A DNA stretch of 64,000 bases from Tetrapyrgos nigripes (Eukaryota; Basidiomycota; Agaricomycetes; Agaricales; Campanellaceae): positions 113,511 to 177,510 of the forward strand of contig JAACJM010000186.1 in NCBI GenBank assembly GCA_013368315.1, in the 5' to 3' direction. The translations under genes were made by a program, and so were the position numbers. Positions 1 to 11,249 of the stretch are shown one piece after another (the first letter of the stretch is position 1; each line of letters starts with the position of its first letter). The notes beneath the pieces were generated by a model, which saw only the letters and a list, made by a program, of their open reading frames with translations, was not told the DNA's origin and searched no databases.

Positions 1-1136
1 AAAATTGAAGTCCTAGTTGTGATCTAAACTTCTCGAATTTTTGTTTGCCAAGGTTCTTTGTAAACATATCTGCAGGATTATCGCTTCCTTCTATGAACTT
101 TATTGTGACGTTCTCATTTGCGACATGTTCACAGATAAAGTGATATTTGACAGCAATGTGTTTCGAACGTCGTTCTGTAACAGGATTGGATGCGATAAAG
201 ATAGATCCTTGATTGTCTCTGTAGATGTCTATTGCTTTCATCTCGATGTTAAGTTCTTCTAAGAGAGCTTTTATCCAGATGACTTGGTGACTACAATCAC
301 TAAGTGCCATATACTCAGCTTCAGTAGAGCTTAACACAGTTGTGGTTTGAGCTCTAGAGGCCCAGTAGAAAGTACCTCGGGCTAGCGTTAGGAAGAAGCC
401 AGTATGTGATCGATGATTGTTTGGATCTGATGCCCAATCAGAGTCTGTGTATGCAGCAAGACCAGTTCCTAATGGATCTGATTCAGTGATCTTTTTCTTG
501 GATCCGTTGTACACTAATGCGTAGTGTCGAGTACCTAATAGGTAGCGGCAAATCCAGAGAGCTTTGGTTAGATGATCATCTGAAGGGTTCGCAGCGTGTT
601 GTGCCATTTTGGTAACAGCGAAAGCGATGTCAGGACGAGTTCCTAACATGATGTAAAGAAGAGACCCGATAACAGTTTGATATTTTTGTCGAAGGACTGG
701 GTCAACTGGAGATTTGTTTTTGATAGGATAATATCCTGCAGGTAATGGAGTAGCAGAAGCTTTCGCATTTTGCATACCACATCGTTCTAGTACCTTTTCA
801 AGGTAGGCGCATTGATTGAGATAGATTTTGCTGCCTTTCCTGACGATGTTCATCCTAAGAAATTCTTTGGCATCGCCAAGATCCCTGCATTCCCATTTCT
901 TCATAAACTTTGCTTTCAGTTTGAGCACTAGCTGTTTGTCTGCTCCGCAAAATAGGGCATCATCAACGTAGACCACGGCAATGACAATGTAACCGTTCTG
1001 ATTATATACGAAGATTCCAGCATCAGAATTGATTCGCTTGAAACCAAGTTCTGCCATGGACTTGTCGAGACCTTTCCACCAAACAAGTCCAGCTTGCTTA
1101 AGTCCGTATAGAGCGCAAAGTAGCCGAATGACTTTG
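1..1136 (-). mobile_element. Ty1/copia retrotransposon, 3' half of pol (reverse transcriptase and RNase H)
   Basis: Read on the minus strand, one frame stays open from about 1136 to the window edge. It carries the copia reverse transcriptase signature ALYGLKQAG, the catalytic YVDD at 959-970, then an RNase H domain with SSTEAEYMALSD and the closing DNPADMFTKNL motif. This enzyme pair copies element RNA into cDNA inside virus-like particles. The frame meets a TAA just upstream of the RLL-ALYGLKQ block, so gag, protease, integrase and the first part of RT are missing: the copy is 5'-truncated. No in-frame stop occurs in about 375 codons, which suggests a fairly recent insertion. The gene's stop and any 3' LTR lie beyond base 1. 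Confidence 0.93.
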
Positions 1137-1140
1137 CGTT

Positions 1141-2670
1141 AATAGGCTGTTTCTCTAGTAGGTGCTCTTAGCACACAGAACACAACCAGAAAAACCTATA
1201 TAGTTTGTTTTGCGAGTGTATCTAGTAAGTAGAATACTCTCCAATTTAGTCCACAGTTTAGAGATCTTTTGGGGATTCTTGTAAGGGTTTGCACAAAGGC
1301 ACACACACAATATCAATTCAACCAGTTCAATTCTATTTGAAGGCACCAATGCCTTAGACACAGTTTCCAAGTCTCGAGGACACAAGTTATAAACACAAAA
1401 CAACCAACAAATATATTCAACACTGATTTAACCAACACTGTATGTTTAGACTCCACGTGAGTATGATAAGCTTGTTTAGAAGCTCTTGTCTGTGTTTCAC
1501 AGTCTCTACCGCTAAATAGGGAGAATCCTGATACTCTACAGTCCATTGCTTGGGTATCTACTAGTAATACCTGGTCCTTTTATACTACCCGTAGCTACAA
1601 CTATACAGTTTTATATTTCTTTTCAACGTCCGCTAAAATATATCAAAGAAAACAGAAAATCTACTCTAACCGCTAGTCCGTGAGAGTAGTAACTACTGGA
1701 TCTAGTAGGTACCTTCTAATTAGGGTATACAGGAAACTTGAATATTATCTAATTTTCGTAGTAGGGATTTCTCTGTCCCTTGCTCCACTCTCTTTACTAG
1801 TAGGGTACTCTCTGATACTGGCGGCCGTAGCCTACCTGACTCAGATAGCTCCACTTATGACTACACTTCGGAATACCGCTAATCCTTTGGGTTTAGGGTA
1901 CTCTCGTATCTAGTTTCTGCCTCTTGTTCTCTACAGCTTTGAACGTATACTTATCCCTTTATACCGCTAGTTAAACTTGTACACCGCTAATCTGAGTCCA
2001 GCTCTTCAATAGTAATGCGCAAGCCTTACTAACTAGCGTAGTGTAACAAAGGATAGTACCACACTTATCTTTAAGACGCCAATCCGTAGTGATCTTCGGT
2101 AAGTACTGCTTTCGGTAATACTTATGCCCGAATCAGTAATCCCTCTACTTTGTACCTTATTACGTTAGTGAACTTCGCAACACTTTAGACACTTAGTATC
2201 GTTGCCGCTAGTTCATCCCCTTTGTACCATCTGAAAGCTATGGTTTCTAGCTTTCTATTGATATAAACATTGTGCCAGTTTGCCATTCTAATCATCTGTA
2301 GATGTGCACTGCAAGTTTGTATATATCCAGGTTAGAATCCCGTATATCCGAATTCTCTGATGGTGACGTGTCCTTTCGGATCTAGCGGTCTAAGCCTTCG
2401 ATCTGGGTTTGTAATGCCAACGCGTACCCATGAATAGGGGCGTTTCTCCTCCTTCTCTATCCCTTAAGTCATACTAGCGGTATTAGGCTGCTATAGCAGG
2501 TTTGGTAAGTCTTTGTAGACTTTGTAGTTAGGTGGGTCTGCTACTATAGCTGTATCCCCTAGTATGTATCTGTTATAATACTTTGAACAAGTCTTATTTC
2601 TTATCCGTAAGTATTGACCATTAACATCCCTTAGGTTATACACCTAATTCCTAGTACTTTGACTAGCCTA
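1141..2670. repeat. AT-rich non-coding stretch with a recurrent CCGCTA motif
   Basis: No credible gene is visible. The stretch is rich in short recurring words such as CTAGTAGG and GGGTACTCTC. The hexamer CCGCTA occurs at 1509, 1630, 1670, 1876, 1964, 1984 and 2205, and as its complement TAGCGG at 2383 and 2475. It lies between the truncated copia pol and a truncated F-box gene, so it is probably LTR or untranslated sequence of another retroelement. No terminal repeats or target duplication were found to define its ends. Confidence 0.4.
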
Positions 2671-2675
2671 GCCTT

Positions 2676-3074
2676 TTGACCAGTGACTTCTTCTCGAGGC
2701 TCTCCTTCAATGACTACCAGCTATTGCCTGTCTCTGGACCCTCTGCTTCTGCTGTACTACTGCAGTTGCAGACGTTCACCTTGCACTTGTGTGAGGCCAG
2801 GGATGACCACTCAGAAGCTGACATATACCATGACCTACCTCATCCAGATGCCGTTTTCTCCATGGTTAAATCCCGAAGACTACCGCCAACCTCCTCTCCT
2901 TTTTCCAAAGTGAAACCCATTGCTCAGTTTTCTTTCAGTGCCACTATTTATTGTTATAGCGAATCAGGAAGCAAATGGGCCGACACTTTCACTTCACAAG
3001 TGGAACCCCATTTCTGTGATCTTGAAAGAGATGGACTGGATTTGTCTCTGAGGATCACGAAGGCGCTAATCTAG
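2676..3074 (+). pseudogene. F-box/LRR-like protein, C-terminal fragment
   Basis: The frame encodes the last 130 or so residues of the F-box family found throughout this window. It has the FFSRLSF block, the VFSMVKSRR block, and the closing module W-x-x-x-F-x-x-x-VEP followed by LERDGLDLSL. The N-terminal region, including the F-box, is absent, and sequence upstream of about 2670 is unrelated repeat. This is therefore a 5'-truncated remnant. Its TAG stop at 3072-3074 lies inside the target-site duplication of the adjacent MITE. Confidence 0.85.
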
Positions 3075-3076
3075 GT

Positions 3077-3653
3077 TAGGGAATAGCACGGGTTGGCGGG
3101 TAAGTGACGGGTCGCGGGGACAGGGTATGGCGGGGACGGGGACGGGTTGGCTTATCTCATCCCGCTCCAAACCCGCGACCCGCCACACGGGTAAACCAAC
3201 CCGCCGCCTGCTAGGAGGTGGCCGCACCGGCATAATCATCTCAACTGTACAGTCAATGTTATACCAGACTCGTAGGTATGTAGATCTTAGAAAAATTTGA
3301 TACACAGAAAAATCTTCTTTGTTGAAAGAAATGCGACCTGACTCACCCATTCCCGAAAACCTTCAGACGAAAAACAAGAAATGCAAGTCTATTGCGACAG
3401 CCAGAGCCAATGGCAAAAATCCTATTGACTCAGCTATTTCATTTCAAAAAGCAAGGACGCAGAGGATGTTGAAATGCCTGAAGGATACGACGATATTTAA
3501 TTAGGTGTACGTCTAAGTGATATGTATATGTACATATATACCCGTGAACCCGCGGGTTTTGCTCTGGACCCGTATGCCCCGTCGTTACCCTTGACCCGTG
3601 AAGGCGGGGACGGGAATCGACGGGTACGGGGACGGGTCAGAATTTTTTCCCTA
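3077..3653. mobile_element. hAT-type MITE, 577 bp
   Basis: The element begins TAGGGAA and ends TTCCCTA, giving short terminal inverted repeats. It is flanked by a perfect 8-bp direct repeat, ATCTAGGT, at 3069-3076 and 3654-3661. An 8-bp target duplication with a TAGGG-type terminus is typical of the hAT superfamily. The interior is made of GC-rich ACGGGT/GGGGACGGG words near both ends and an AT-rich centre. No transposase is encoded, so it is non-autonomous. Confidence 0.85.
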
Positions 3654-3661
3654 ATCTAGGT

Positions 3662-4753
3662 AGTAATGCGTGTTTTCTACTTTTGTGTACTTGACTATTT
3701 TCACTGTTCTGGGTCTTGTAATGCTGAATCACACGCAAACTTCACATGCAGGGCACAATGTGCATGCCAGCGTGTAAGATATCCCTCTATCTCAACGACT
3801 GATAGTATTGTTTCAAACTTTCCTGCTGCCCAGTATATATACCACTCTCTCAGCCTTTCACAACCCTGTGTCTTACCTTTTTCTCCTTTTGCACCCTCAA
3901 GCATGTCCTCTCCTGTCTTTTTCTACCTGACTTGTTTACTTACTTTCCCAGTTCAGTTTCCCTCTACCTATGCTTTCCAATCTCTCATTGTACACCCAAA
4001 GAACGAATCTGGGACAAGTGCTATCACTGAGTTCTAATAACTTGACCAGTTTGTATTTACACTGCAACCAGCTCTGTATGTTCTGTAAAATTAAATGGCA
4101 TTCTTCAATGAAAGAAAAAACCAAATCCGACGGCTCTTGAGTATGTTGGCAGTCTTAGACTCAAGTTAGTTAACGCGTCGCTCGTGGCAGCGTAAATAAC
4201 TTGTGCGTGAACCACAGTGTACCCCGACTGACTATCCTTCAACTCTCCTCACTACATCCTGTACATTTGGCATTGAACAACTAAAACGGAGTCACTGGAT
4301 AAAGTTTGGCAGACGCGTTGTCTTTAACCACCTACAACCTGCATTGTATGGATCAACCTCGTTGTCTTTGCCAAAATAACTGACTAGCATTCCCATTACT
4401 TACCAGGGTGGAGATTTGATCAGTATCGACACAAACTGCAACTTAAAACCCACATTTGAGCGTCCAGCACGGGTGAGTACATACCACTGCGCTCTGTTCC
4501 TAACCCTGTCAGTCTTTAGAACTCAATCCACTGCAATTTTTCTTAGGTCTGCTAGCAGTTGGAAAGCTCCAAAATTGCAAGGTACAAGTTCACTTTGATT
4601 ATCCTCAGCTGAAAGTGAAACGTCGGCGCACTGTGAGTATACGTTTCGGACGCAACTCTCTTTGGTACTGATTCTATCTGGATACAAGACTGCAATCTGC
4701 CCCGTCATTCCGAAGAATTCCAGTATCTACACCCATATAACCGTTCCAGCGCG
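3662..4753. other. Intergenic region upstream of an F-box gene
   Basis: About 1.1 kb with no gene I can support. Reading frames here are short and show no recognisable motif or splice-linked continuation. The last 100 bases probably contain the leader of the F-box gene that starts at 4754. Confidence 0.5.
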
Positions 4754-6306
4754 ATGCTCAACCCTTCTGAATCTGAAATCTCTCCAATACACCCTTCAAC
4801 AAACCGCCGTGTCCTATCCATCTTCGAAGCACTGCCTCCAGAGATCTTGATCGAGATTTTCTCTCGGTGTTGTACGCCAGGTCTTTCAGTTGACGGACGA
4901 GAGATCGTCGCCCCGACACTCGTCATCTCTCAGACGTGCTCATTCTGGCGAAAGACAGCATTAGGCGCCCCGGAACTCTGGTCGGATCTATCCCTCAAGA
5001 TAGCCTGTGATCAGCCCAACACCACAGGGGATTTGGTGGATACCTATCTTCAGAGATCAGGTTCCTCATTGCTTTCATTCGCTATCAGCGCTGAGAACAA
5101 AGAGATTAACAAGGTTCACTTCTGCTGCTTGTGGTCTATTTTGCGATCCCTGTTAGGCAGTAGCGGTCGCTGGCAAAGCGCTTCCTTCCATTTTAACCGG
5201 GAATTACTCAAGCATGTGGACCAGAGTCTTCAACGCAAAGCCGACTCTCCAGAACGCGTTTACGCTAAGCTGAAGGCTCTGTCAATTGTGTCAGAGTTTG
5301 GGAATGTTTCCCACTCTGAAGTCTTCGTCGGCATCTGGAAACGCGCGCCATTGCTCCAGTCTTTGAAAATTGACACTTTTGACTCTAAAGCTCACTCTCT
5401 CATCGCCTCGGAGTGTCTTTCGAAGTGTTTGCGGACGCTAGTTTTACTAACTGCGTCTGGCTCGTCCGTGTCAGATGTGATTCAGATGGTTATGAATCAC
5501 CCATCTTTGGAAGAACTCAGCTTTAATATCGAGAATTCACGAGACACCCGGAACGACGACCATCTCCCATCTCCATTTTCTCACTCCAGACTTCGATCGT
5601 TATCGTGTGAGGTAGTTTCCACCAATTTTGCTTGCAACATCCTGTCATCCTTCACTCTTCCCTCCTTGACCACCCTTGACCTTCGCCTTTCACTTTCCCC
5701 ATGGGAAGATGCTTTAACAACAACCTCATCAAGTAACATGTTGAAAGATATGATTCTTCCGGCTGTTGCCTCCAAGTTCTCAAGCTTGGTGGTGGGCCTT
5801 TTGCCGCTGCCGAAGAATTGGTCGAAATACTCACCCTCACTCCCGTTGTCACCGAATTTGAGCTTGATGTCGAAGAATATCTTCACCTTCTCTCACCGGT
5901 TCTTTTCCAAAGTCTCACCATTGGAGAGGACGATCCTACCCCAGACAGTCCACTCGCACCCAAAGTGCTTCCCAAGCTGACATGCCTTCGACTTGGGTTC
6001 TACGAGGATCCTTACCCGTTCGAGGACTTGCCCCAATTTGTTCCACCAAATCCGCCTCTCCCAGAAGCCATTTTGTCATTGGTCACTTCACGACGTACAT
6101 TACCGGCTAACTCTTCCATCGCTGAGCTGGCGCATTTCGATCTGTCTGTGTATTTCGTCACCCAAAAAATTGGCCGTGAATGGGTTGGATCGTTCAGGTC
6201 CAAGGTAGAGCCCTATTTGCGTGTGCTTGAAAAGGATGGTTTGGAACTGTCTTTGGATATTGATATTGAGGATTGGGAGGAGGAGGAGGAGGAGGAGGAG
6301 GAGTAG
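4754..6306 (+). pseudogene. F-box/LRR-like protein with an internal frameshift
   Basis: The ATG at 4754 opens a frame with an F-box core LPPEILIEIFSRCC near residue 30, then the family block APTLVISQTCSFWR and LRR-like leucine patterns ending in LPSLTTLDL. The family match leaves this frame near 5755, inside the LKDMI...SGC block, and continues in another frame from 5758 to the stop at 6304-6306, including the closing VEPYLRVLEKDGLELSL module. F-box proteins normally recruit targets to an SCF ubiquitin ligase; targets are unknown here. The C-terminus is a run of glutamates encoded by a GAG repeat. Either a small deletion has broken the gene, or the base calls near 5755 are wrong. As written, the first frame stops at 5980 after 408 residues. 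Confidence 0.8.
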
Positions 6307-6900
6307 TGGGTATCAGAGGATGAGTGGTGACCAGGTGTAAATGTTAAACTTATAACAGTGTTCTAATACTCTTACTATGAATCTTCACGACCAATTTGTG
6401 TTTAGACTGTGGCCAACTCTGTATTCTGCTTTGATTACGACTCAGTTTCCTGCAATTCGAACTTCCGAGGATTTCCTCCCTTTCATGGCAGTATTTCTTA
6501 TAATGTCGAGTACAATCAGGCCCTCGGCTCCATGTACCTGCGTTAATGTCAGATAAATTTTTCATGCCCTTATGCTTCAAACAAAGCGATTGCAATTTGT
6601 AGTCTGTGGGCGCGTCTTCGGTTGTAACTTGGACCACAACCACCACCATCCTTTTCTTTCCTTTCTCTACTTCGTCTTTCTCGTCGACCGAGGCTGTGTC
6701 TTTGGCACCTCTTTGACATCTGTTCACGGTACGAATCAAGCTCCTGGCCTTTTCTCGGCAAACTGATTCCTTTCAGGATACGGCAAACATTATCGAGGTC
6801 ATAGCAGATCCAAACTACAGCATTCGGTGCCCTGTGAGTACGATTTAGGTGCCGTGCTCTCCACGATTCTGATTCTTTCAGGACACCAACTTTGCGATCG
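6307..6900. other. Intergenic region between two F-box copies
   Basis: About 600 bases with no supported gene. The small frames on both strands have no recognisable motif. The region holds the 3' flank of the frameshifted F-box gene and the 5' flank of the next relic. Confidence 0.45.
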
Positions 6901-6928
6901 CTTGCAAGCACTACTTGTTCCTGCCATG

Positions 6929-7290
6929 TCGAACAGCCCCGAAACCGAACCCTCTCCGATGTCACCTTCAGAAGGCCAGCCTGCTCTCATCACCCAAATA
7001 CTACCTCCAGAAATATTGATTGAAAACATCTCGTGATTGCTGTAACTTCCTCGGTCTTACAATCAATGGAACAGAGATCTGCGTCGATACAGTCACGATC
7101 TCTTATACGTGCAAACACTGGAGAGAACAATGCTCAAAGCCTCGGAACTCTGGTCATTCATGTCTCTCGTTCTAGTCCGGATGACCCTGCACGCCGCTAG
7201 TTATTTGGTGGACCTCCATCTTCAAATCCAGCGTCGTCACCATTGACACTTCTTGTCTCCCCTGAGGACTGGTCCCTATGTTGGTTCTTA
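6929..7290 (+). pseudogene. F-box family relic, N-terminal part
   Basis: A possible start at 6929 leads to the F-box core LPPEILIEN, followed almost at once by a stop at 7034. Beyond it, shifted frames still give recognisable family pieces such as TVTISYTCKHWRE (matching the SQTCSFWR block) and PRNSGHS. Several stops and frame changes mark it as a decayed copy. The fragment resembles the neighbouring gene at 4754 more than the copies elsewhere, which suggests an old local duplication. Confidence 0.7.
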
Positions 7291-7299
7291 ATTATACGG

Positions 7300-8254
7300 T
7301 CGCGTGTGAGAGCACGTAGCGCGGGACCCTCGTGGCCAGGTTATTCCTCCTCCTCCTCCTCCTGGAGCACAGTGATCGCTGGCGAAAAGTCTTGGCGGAG
7401 GTACGATTGCTCGTGCGAGTCGGGATCTCAGTGTGCCAATACAGTAGTTTGCAGGAATTGTCTATTGAAGCTGTCATTGGGTCTCCTATCCGAGAGTCCC
7501 GCGGGTTATCGGTGCAGAGTCCGCAAACGCGCCCAAACCGTCTGATGCCCTTTGGCTCATTCCGAACCATTCACATATCTCCCAACCCCCGAAATTACTC
7601 GTGAATGAACGAAGTCGTTCAACTCAGACCTAAAGCCCCGTTTGCATCGAACTAGCCCAGCCTCGACACCGTACCTGCGTCAGTGCTCGACGATATATCT
7701 AGACGCGATTTCCCTCATCTAGGCTCCAATAAGGATGTCATATTGTAAAAACTGAACCGGAACAGATTGACCACGATAGGTTCATACGTTAATCTAGTCG
7801 TGTACCGTTTTTGAAAGAGACAGGCTAGTTTGTCCTTGAGGATTGCCACGTACGAGGTGGTGCTCTAGCTAGATGCTCTCCTATGGCCAGAAGCCTGATG
7901 GTAAAATGAGACTGGCTCTGGTTCTTCATGCCGTAAGGAGCTGATGGGCAGTTTTTTACGCGCTAGTACAAATGCGATCACTAGTACTTTATATAGTACA
8001 ACCTTAGTACCTCAACGAAGACTCATCTCAGTGTTGTGCCTTGATTCTCCTGCTAGTCATTGAAGTTTTCCATTATCTCGTATCGGCGATGCGCAGACGG
8101 ATGCGAACTACAGCCGGACACTTGACAGGATCAGTTTGGAAAATAAAATTTCTGACATCAAACTTCAAATTTACCACTATCCCCATTAATTGTCTCACAG
8201 AACGTCGCTGTGGATAAAATACATGATGCATTCAGTCCTTTGCGCCATACCACA
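7300..8254. other. Intergenic region upstream of the Atg22-like gene
   Basis: Nearly 1 kb without a supported gene. A TCC/CTC trinucleotide run lies near 7346-7365. The final 100 bases should contain the leader and promoter of the transporter gene starting at 8255. Confidence 0.45.
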
Positions 8255-10884
8255 ATGGTCGACTCTCCAGTCGTTGACGAAAAACGAGACGCAACACCAC
8301 CGACTAGTGAAGTCAAGGACCGCACCGACTTGGAGTTCGCTGACGACACCAACGAGGAGCCATCCAAATGGACAACATCCAGGAACGAACTATGGGCCTA
8401 TTATCTCTTCTACATCGGGAACAACGGTTTATCTGGGTTCAACTTTGGACCATCTCAGTTCCAGAATCTCCTGTTTTTAGCAGGGTACGACCCGTCTGCA
8501 CCGCCTTTTACCGTGCCTTGTGGGGATGGAGGTTGTGTGCTACCGTATCTTGGACGCGTTCGTGACAGTAAGCTCCGTTCTTATCATTCCTACCATTCCT
8601 AGTGCTCCCCGTTTACGTGACGCAGTCAATTCAATCGTACTCCTCACCAATGGGATTAGTTTTGCTATCCAAGCCGTGTTGTTGTTGTTCGTTGGAGCAT
8701 GGGCGGACTATGGTCGCTGGAGGTGCGTCTTTTTTCGTGTTTTTCAGTTTGACGAGCTAAACGTGTTTTGCCCAACAGACCGAACATTACGATTTTTTTC
8801 ACGATTTTGGCAATTGCGGTGTCTTTTGCGTGGTTGGGGGTAGACGATCCGTCTCAATGGCGTGCTGGAATTGCGTTGTATATTCTTGGACGTGAGTGAT
8901 ATCATCGCTGTCAAAGCGAGTCCTACTAAAGAGTTGTTTTTTAGTGATAACGTACCAGGCATGATACCACACTGAAGCTCCCTCTAATCTTCAATAATTC
9001 CCTCTCCAGTGCGCTCTGACGTTTTGGACTGCTGCTTTTCCCGGTCTTGCTCGTGATCTTCCCAAAGTCAAGGAATCTCTGACTCATGTGAAGGAAGGAC
9101 GGAAAACGTAATTTCGCATTTTTTTTGCCTGTGTTCGTTCCCAGCTAATCATTGCTCTTCCAGACTCGCAGAGCATGCCCAGTTAACGTCTCTCTCTCGC
9201 AATCGTATCTCCAATATGTCATTCACCATCTGTTCTGCCGGAGAAATCGTCATTCTAGCTATCATGGTTGGAATACTAAAAGGTTTACATTCCGACGAGA
9301 GCACGGAGAATAACACCAAGGCTTTCAGTGTTCTCATTGCGTTTGCTGGAGGTGTATGGTGTGCGTCTGATCTCTTTTTGCATTGATAGTGTTGTTTCTG
9401 ATATTCGTCTAGTGCTTTGCGCGCTACCATGGTTTTTCTTGGAGAAAAGACGTCCTGGACTCAGCCTTCCTCCCGGGACGAGTCTCTTGACTATCGGCTT
9501 CAAGCAGACATACGTTGCTCTGAGGGAGTGTATGAGGCTGACGCAGACATTTTTGTATCTTCTATTCTACTTCTTGATGTGAGTAATGCCTCAGATTTTT
9601 GCCTGTGCTTAACTTGATTTATCTTTCAACAGGGGAGATGTATTGAATACCACGGTGTAAGCAGGCCTGCCAAATTCGCTGTCGTTGTTCACGGTGATGA
9701 TCATTCGGTTGAATAGCACTGTTATAGCAACTTTGCAGAATAGGTACGAGGTTTTTGGACTTTAGTCTAAAAGTCAACTCATGATTCATCGACAGCGTTG
9801 TATCCTACTCGACGTTACAGCTTACGCTCCTTTTGATTGTGGGCATCGCGACTCAAATGATTGGTATATAGTTGCGTGTCCCTTCCTTCATACTGCTTTT
9901 GCCATTGACTGAGGAATAAAACCTAGTCTGTTCTGGCTCGTCCAAAAGAAGTACAAGATTAGTACTAAAGCCGTAGGTTTCTTCATCCTGCTACGCTGGC
10001 GTGGGCTCATCAATCACATTCGTAGATGCTTTCATTCAACGTATTTTGGATTATCGTCAGTGTCTTGCTTTGCATTACTGTTCCTATTCGCGAAGCTGAC
10101 ACGTTGTGTAGATTCTGACCATTTGGGGTCTCATCGGTGTCCATACCGATAAGTTTGGGTTCAAGCATGTTTGGGAAATTTGGTGAGCTTCGTGTCTTTT
10201 GATGATAAACGCATTACTAACGTCTTCCGAATTTCTTCTTCTTTCACTTCTTTCCCTCCTTTCACCATGCATATGCGTGACGACATATACAGGTTGTACC
10301 AAGCATATTACGGCCTTATGGTGTGCCCATGGTATGCGTACAGTCAGACGATGATTAGCGAGGTGTCGCCGTTACCTCAGATGTCAGTGCTGCTGCTCTA
10401 AATCATGGGCTTGCTCTGATGACCGTAATTGTCCCACAGGTTCCTTTTCTTTGCTCTATTCTCCGTCGTGAGTCCATTACGCTTTCCACTAGCCCAGTCC
10501 AGTCATTTCTGACTGCAGGCACCTCATTCTAGGTCGGCAAAACCTCAGCCTTCATAGGACCTTTCGTATCGTCAGCGATTATTTCGGCAGCAGATAATAA
10601 TGATAACATGCCCTTTGCGTTCTTGTTCGGATTGTGCGTCTTTGAGCTCTGTCATCCTTCTTTCAATCTCTCTGACATTGTCATGGTGATTTCGTCTGCG
10701 TGCTGGTAGAGGAGTATTTAGCACCATTTTCCTCTACTTCGTCGACGTAGACAAGAGTCGAATCGAATGTGAAGAGTTTGTCAAGGCTGAAGAAGCACGC
10801 CAGTTGTTTGATTCCGAGAAGACGGATGCTGTAGTTGCTAGTGCGTTTACGGGAGATCCAGAGTTGAAAATGGCTGCTGTGTAG
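8255..10884 (+). CDS. Atg22-like vacuolar effluxer (MFS transporter)
   Basis: A 17-exon model gives about 554 residues, the usual size for the Atg22/UMF1 family. Exons: 8255-8567, 8626-8722, 8779-8891, 8945-8958, 9010-9107, 9164-9360, 9413-9578, 9633-9656, 9717-9743, 9796-9870, 9927-9972, 10026-10055, 10112-10182, 10293-10382, 10440-10467, 10533-10633, 10710-10884. Family blocks include ELWAYYLFYIGNNG, VNSIVLLTNG-like NSIVLLTNGISFAIQA, ALTFWTAAFPGLARD, the hydrophilic loop after helix 4, and YGLMVCPWYAYSQTMISE. About 12 hydrophobic segments are visible. In yeast, Atg22 exports amino acids from the vacuole after autophagic breakdown. The fourth exon is only 14 bases and is followed by a GC-AG intron. 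The summed length is divisible by three with no stop. Confidence 0.9.
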
Positions 10885-11249
10885 GCAGCTGCGTCTGTTC
10901 AGTTTGTACAGGGTACAGGGTACGCCTCTTTTGCAGGTTGTTATATAGGAGGAATCGGTGAGTTTGGACGCGGTCGACGTAATTCCTAGCTAAGTTCTGA
11001 TGTTTTCTGGTTTCGTAGGACGGTGGAGTCTGGATATCGAATGATTCAGTTAACGATTTATGAAGCTGATGAGTGGTGATAGTACTAGGTTGCAGCGTGC
11101 CGCATGTGTATTCCTAGCATCTCGAATTTGCCCAGTCTCATAGACTTTGGAATGAGCGAGAACATGAGTTTGTGCTGAGTTTGTGGATGTCAAGCAAATT
11201 TGTATGTCTACCTCGGAGAAACCCGAATTAGTTTCTTCTACCTCTCGCG
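10885..11249. other. Intergenic spacer
   Basis: 365 bases between the transporter stop and the TPR gene start on the same strand. It should contain the 3' end of one transcript and the promoter of the next. I see no further gene. Confidence 0.5.

Noticed and set aside
3666..4037. 123-codon plus-strand open frame
   Set aside because: No family motif, no codon or splice pattern of a gene, and an overlapping minus-strand frame of similar quality.
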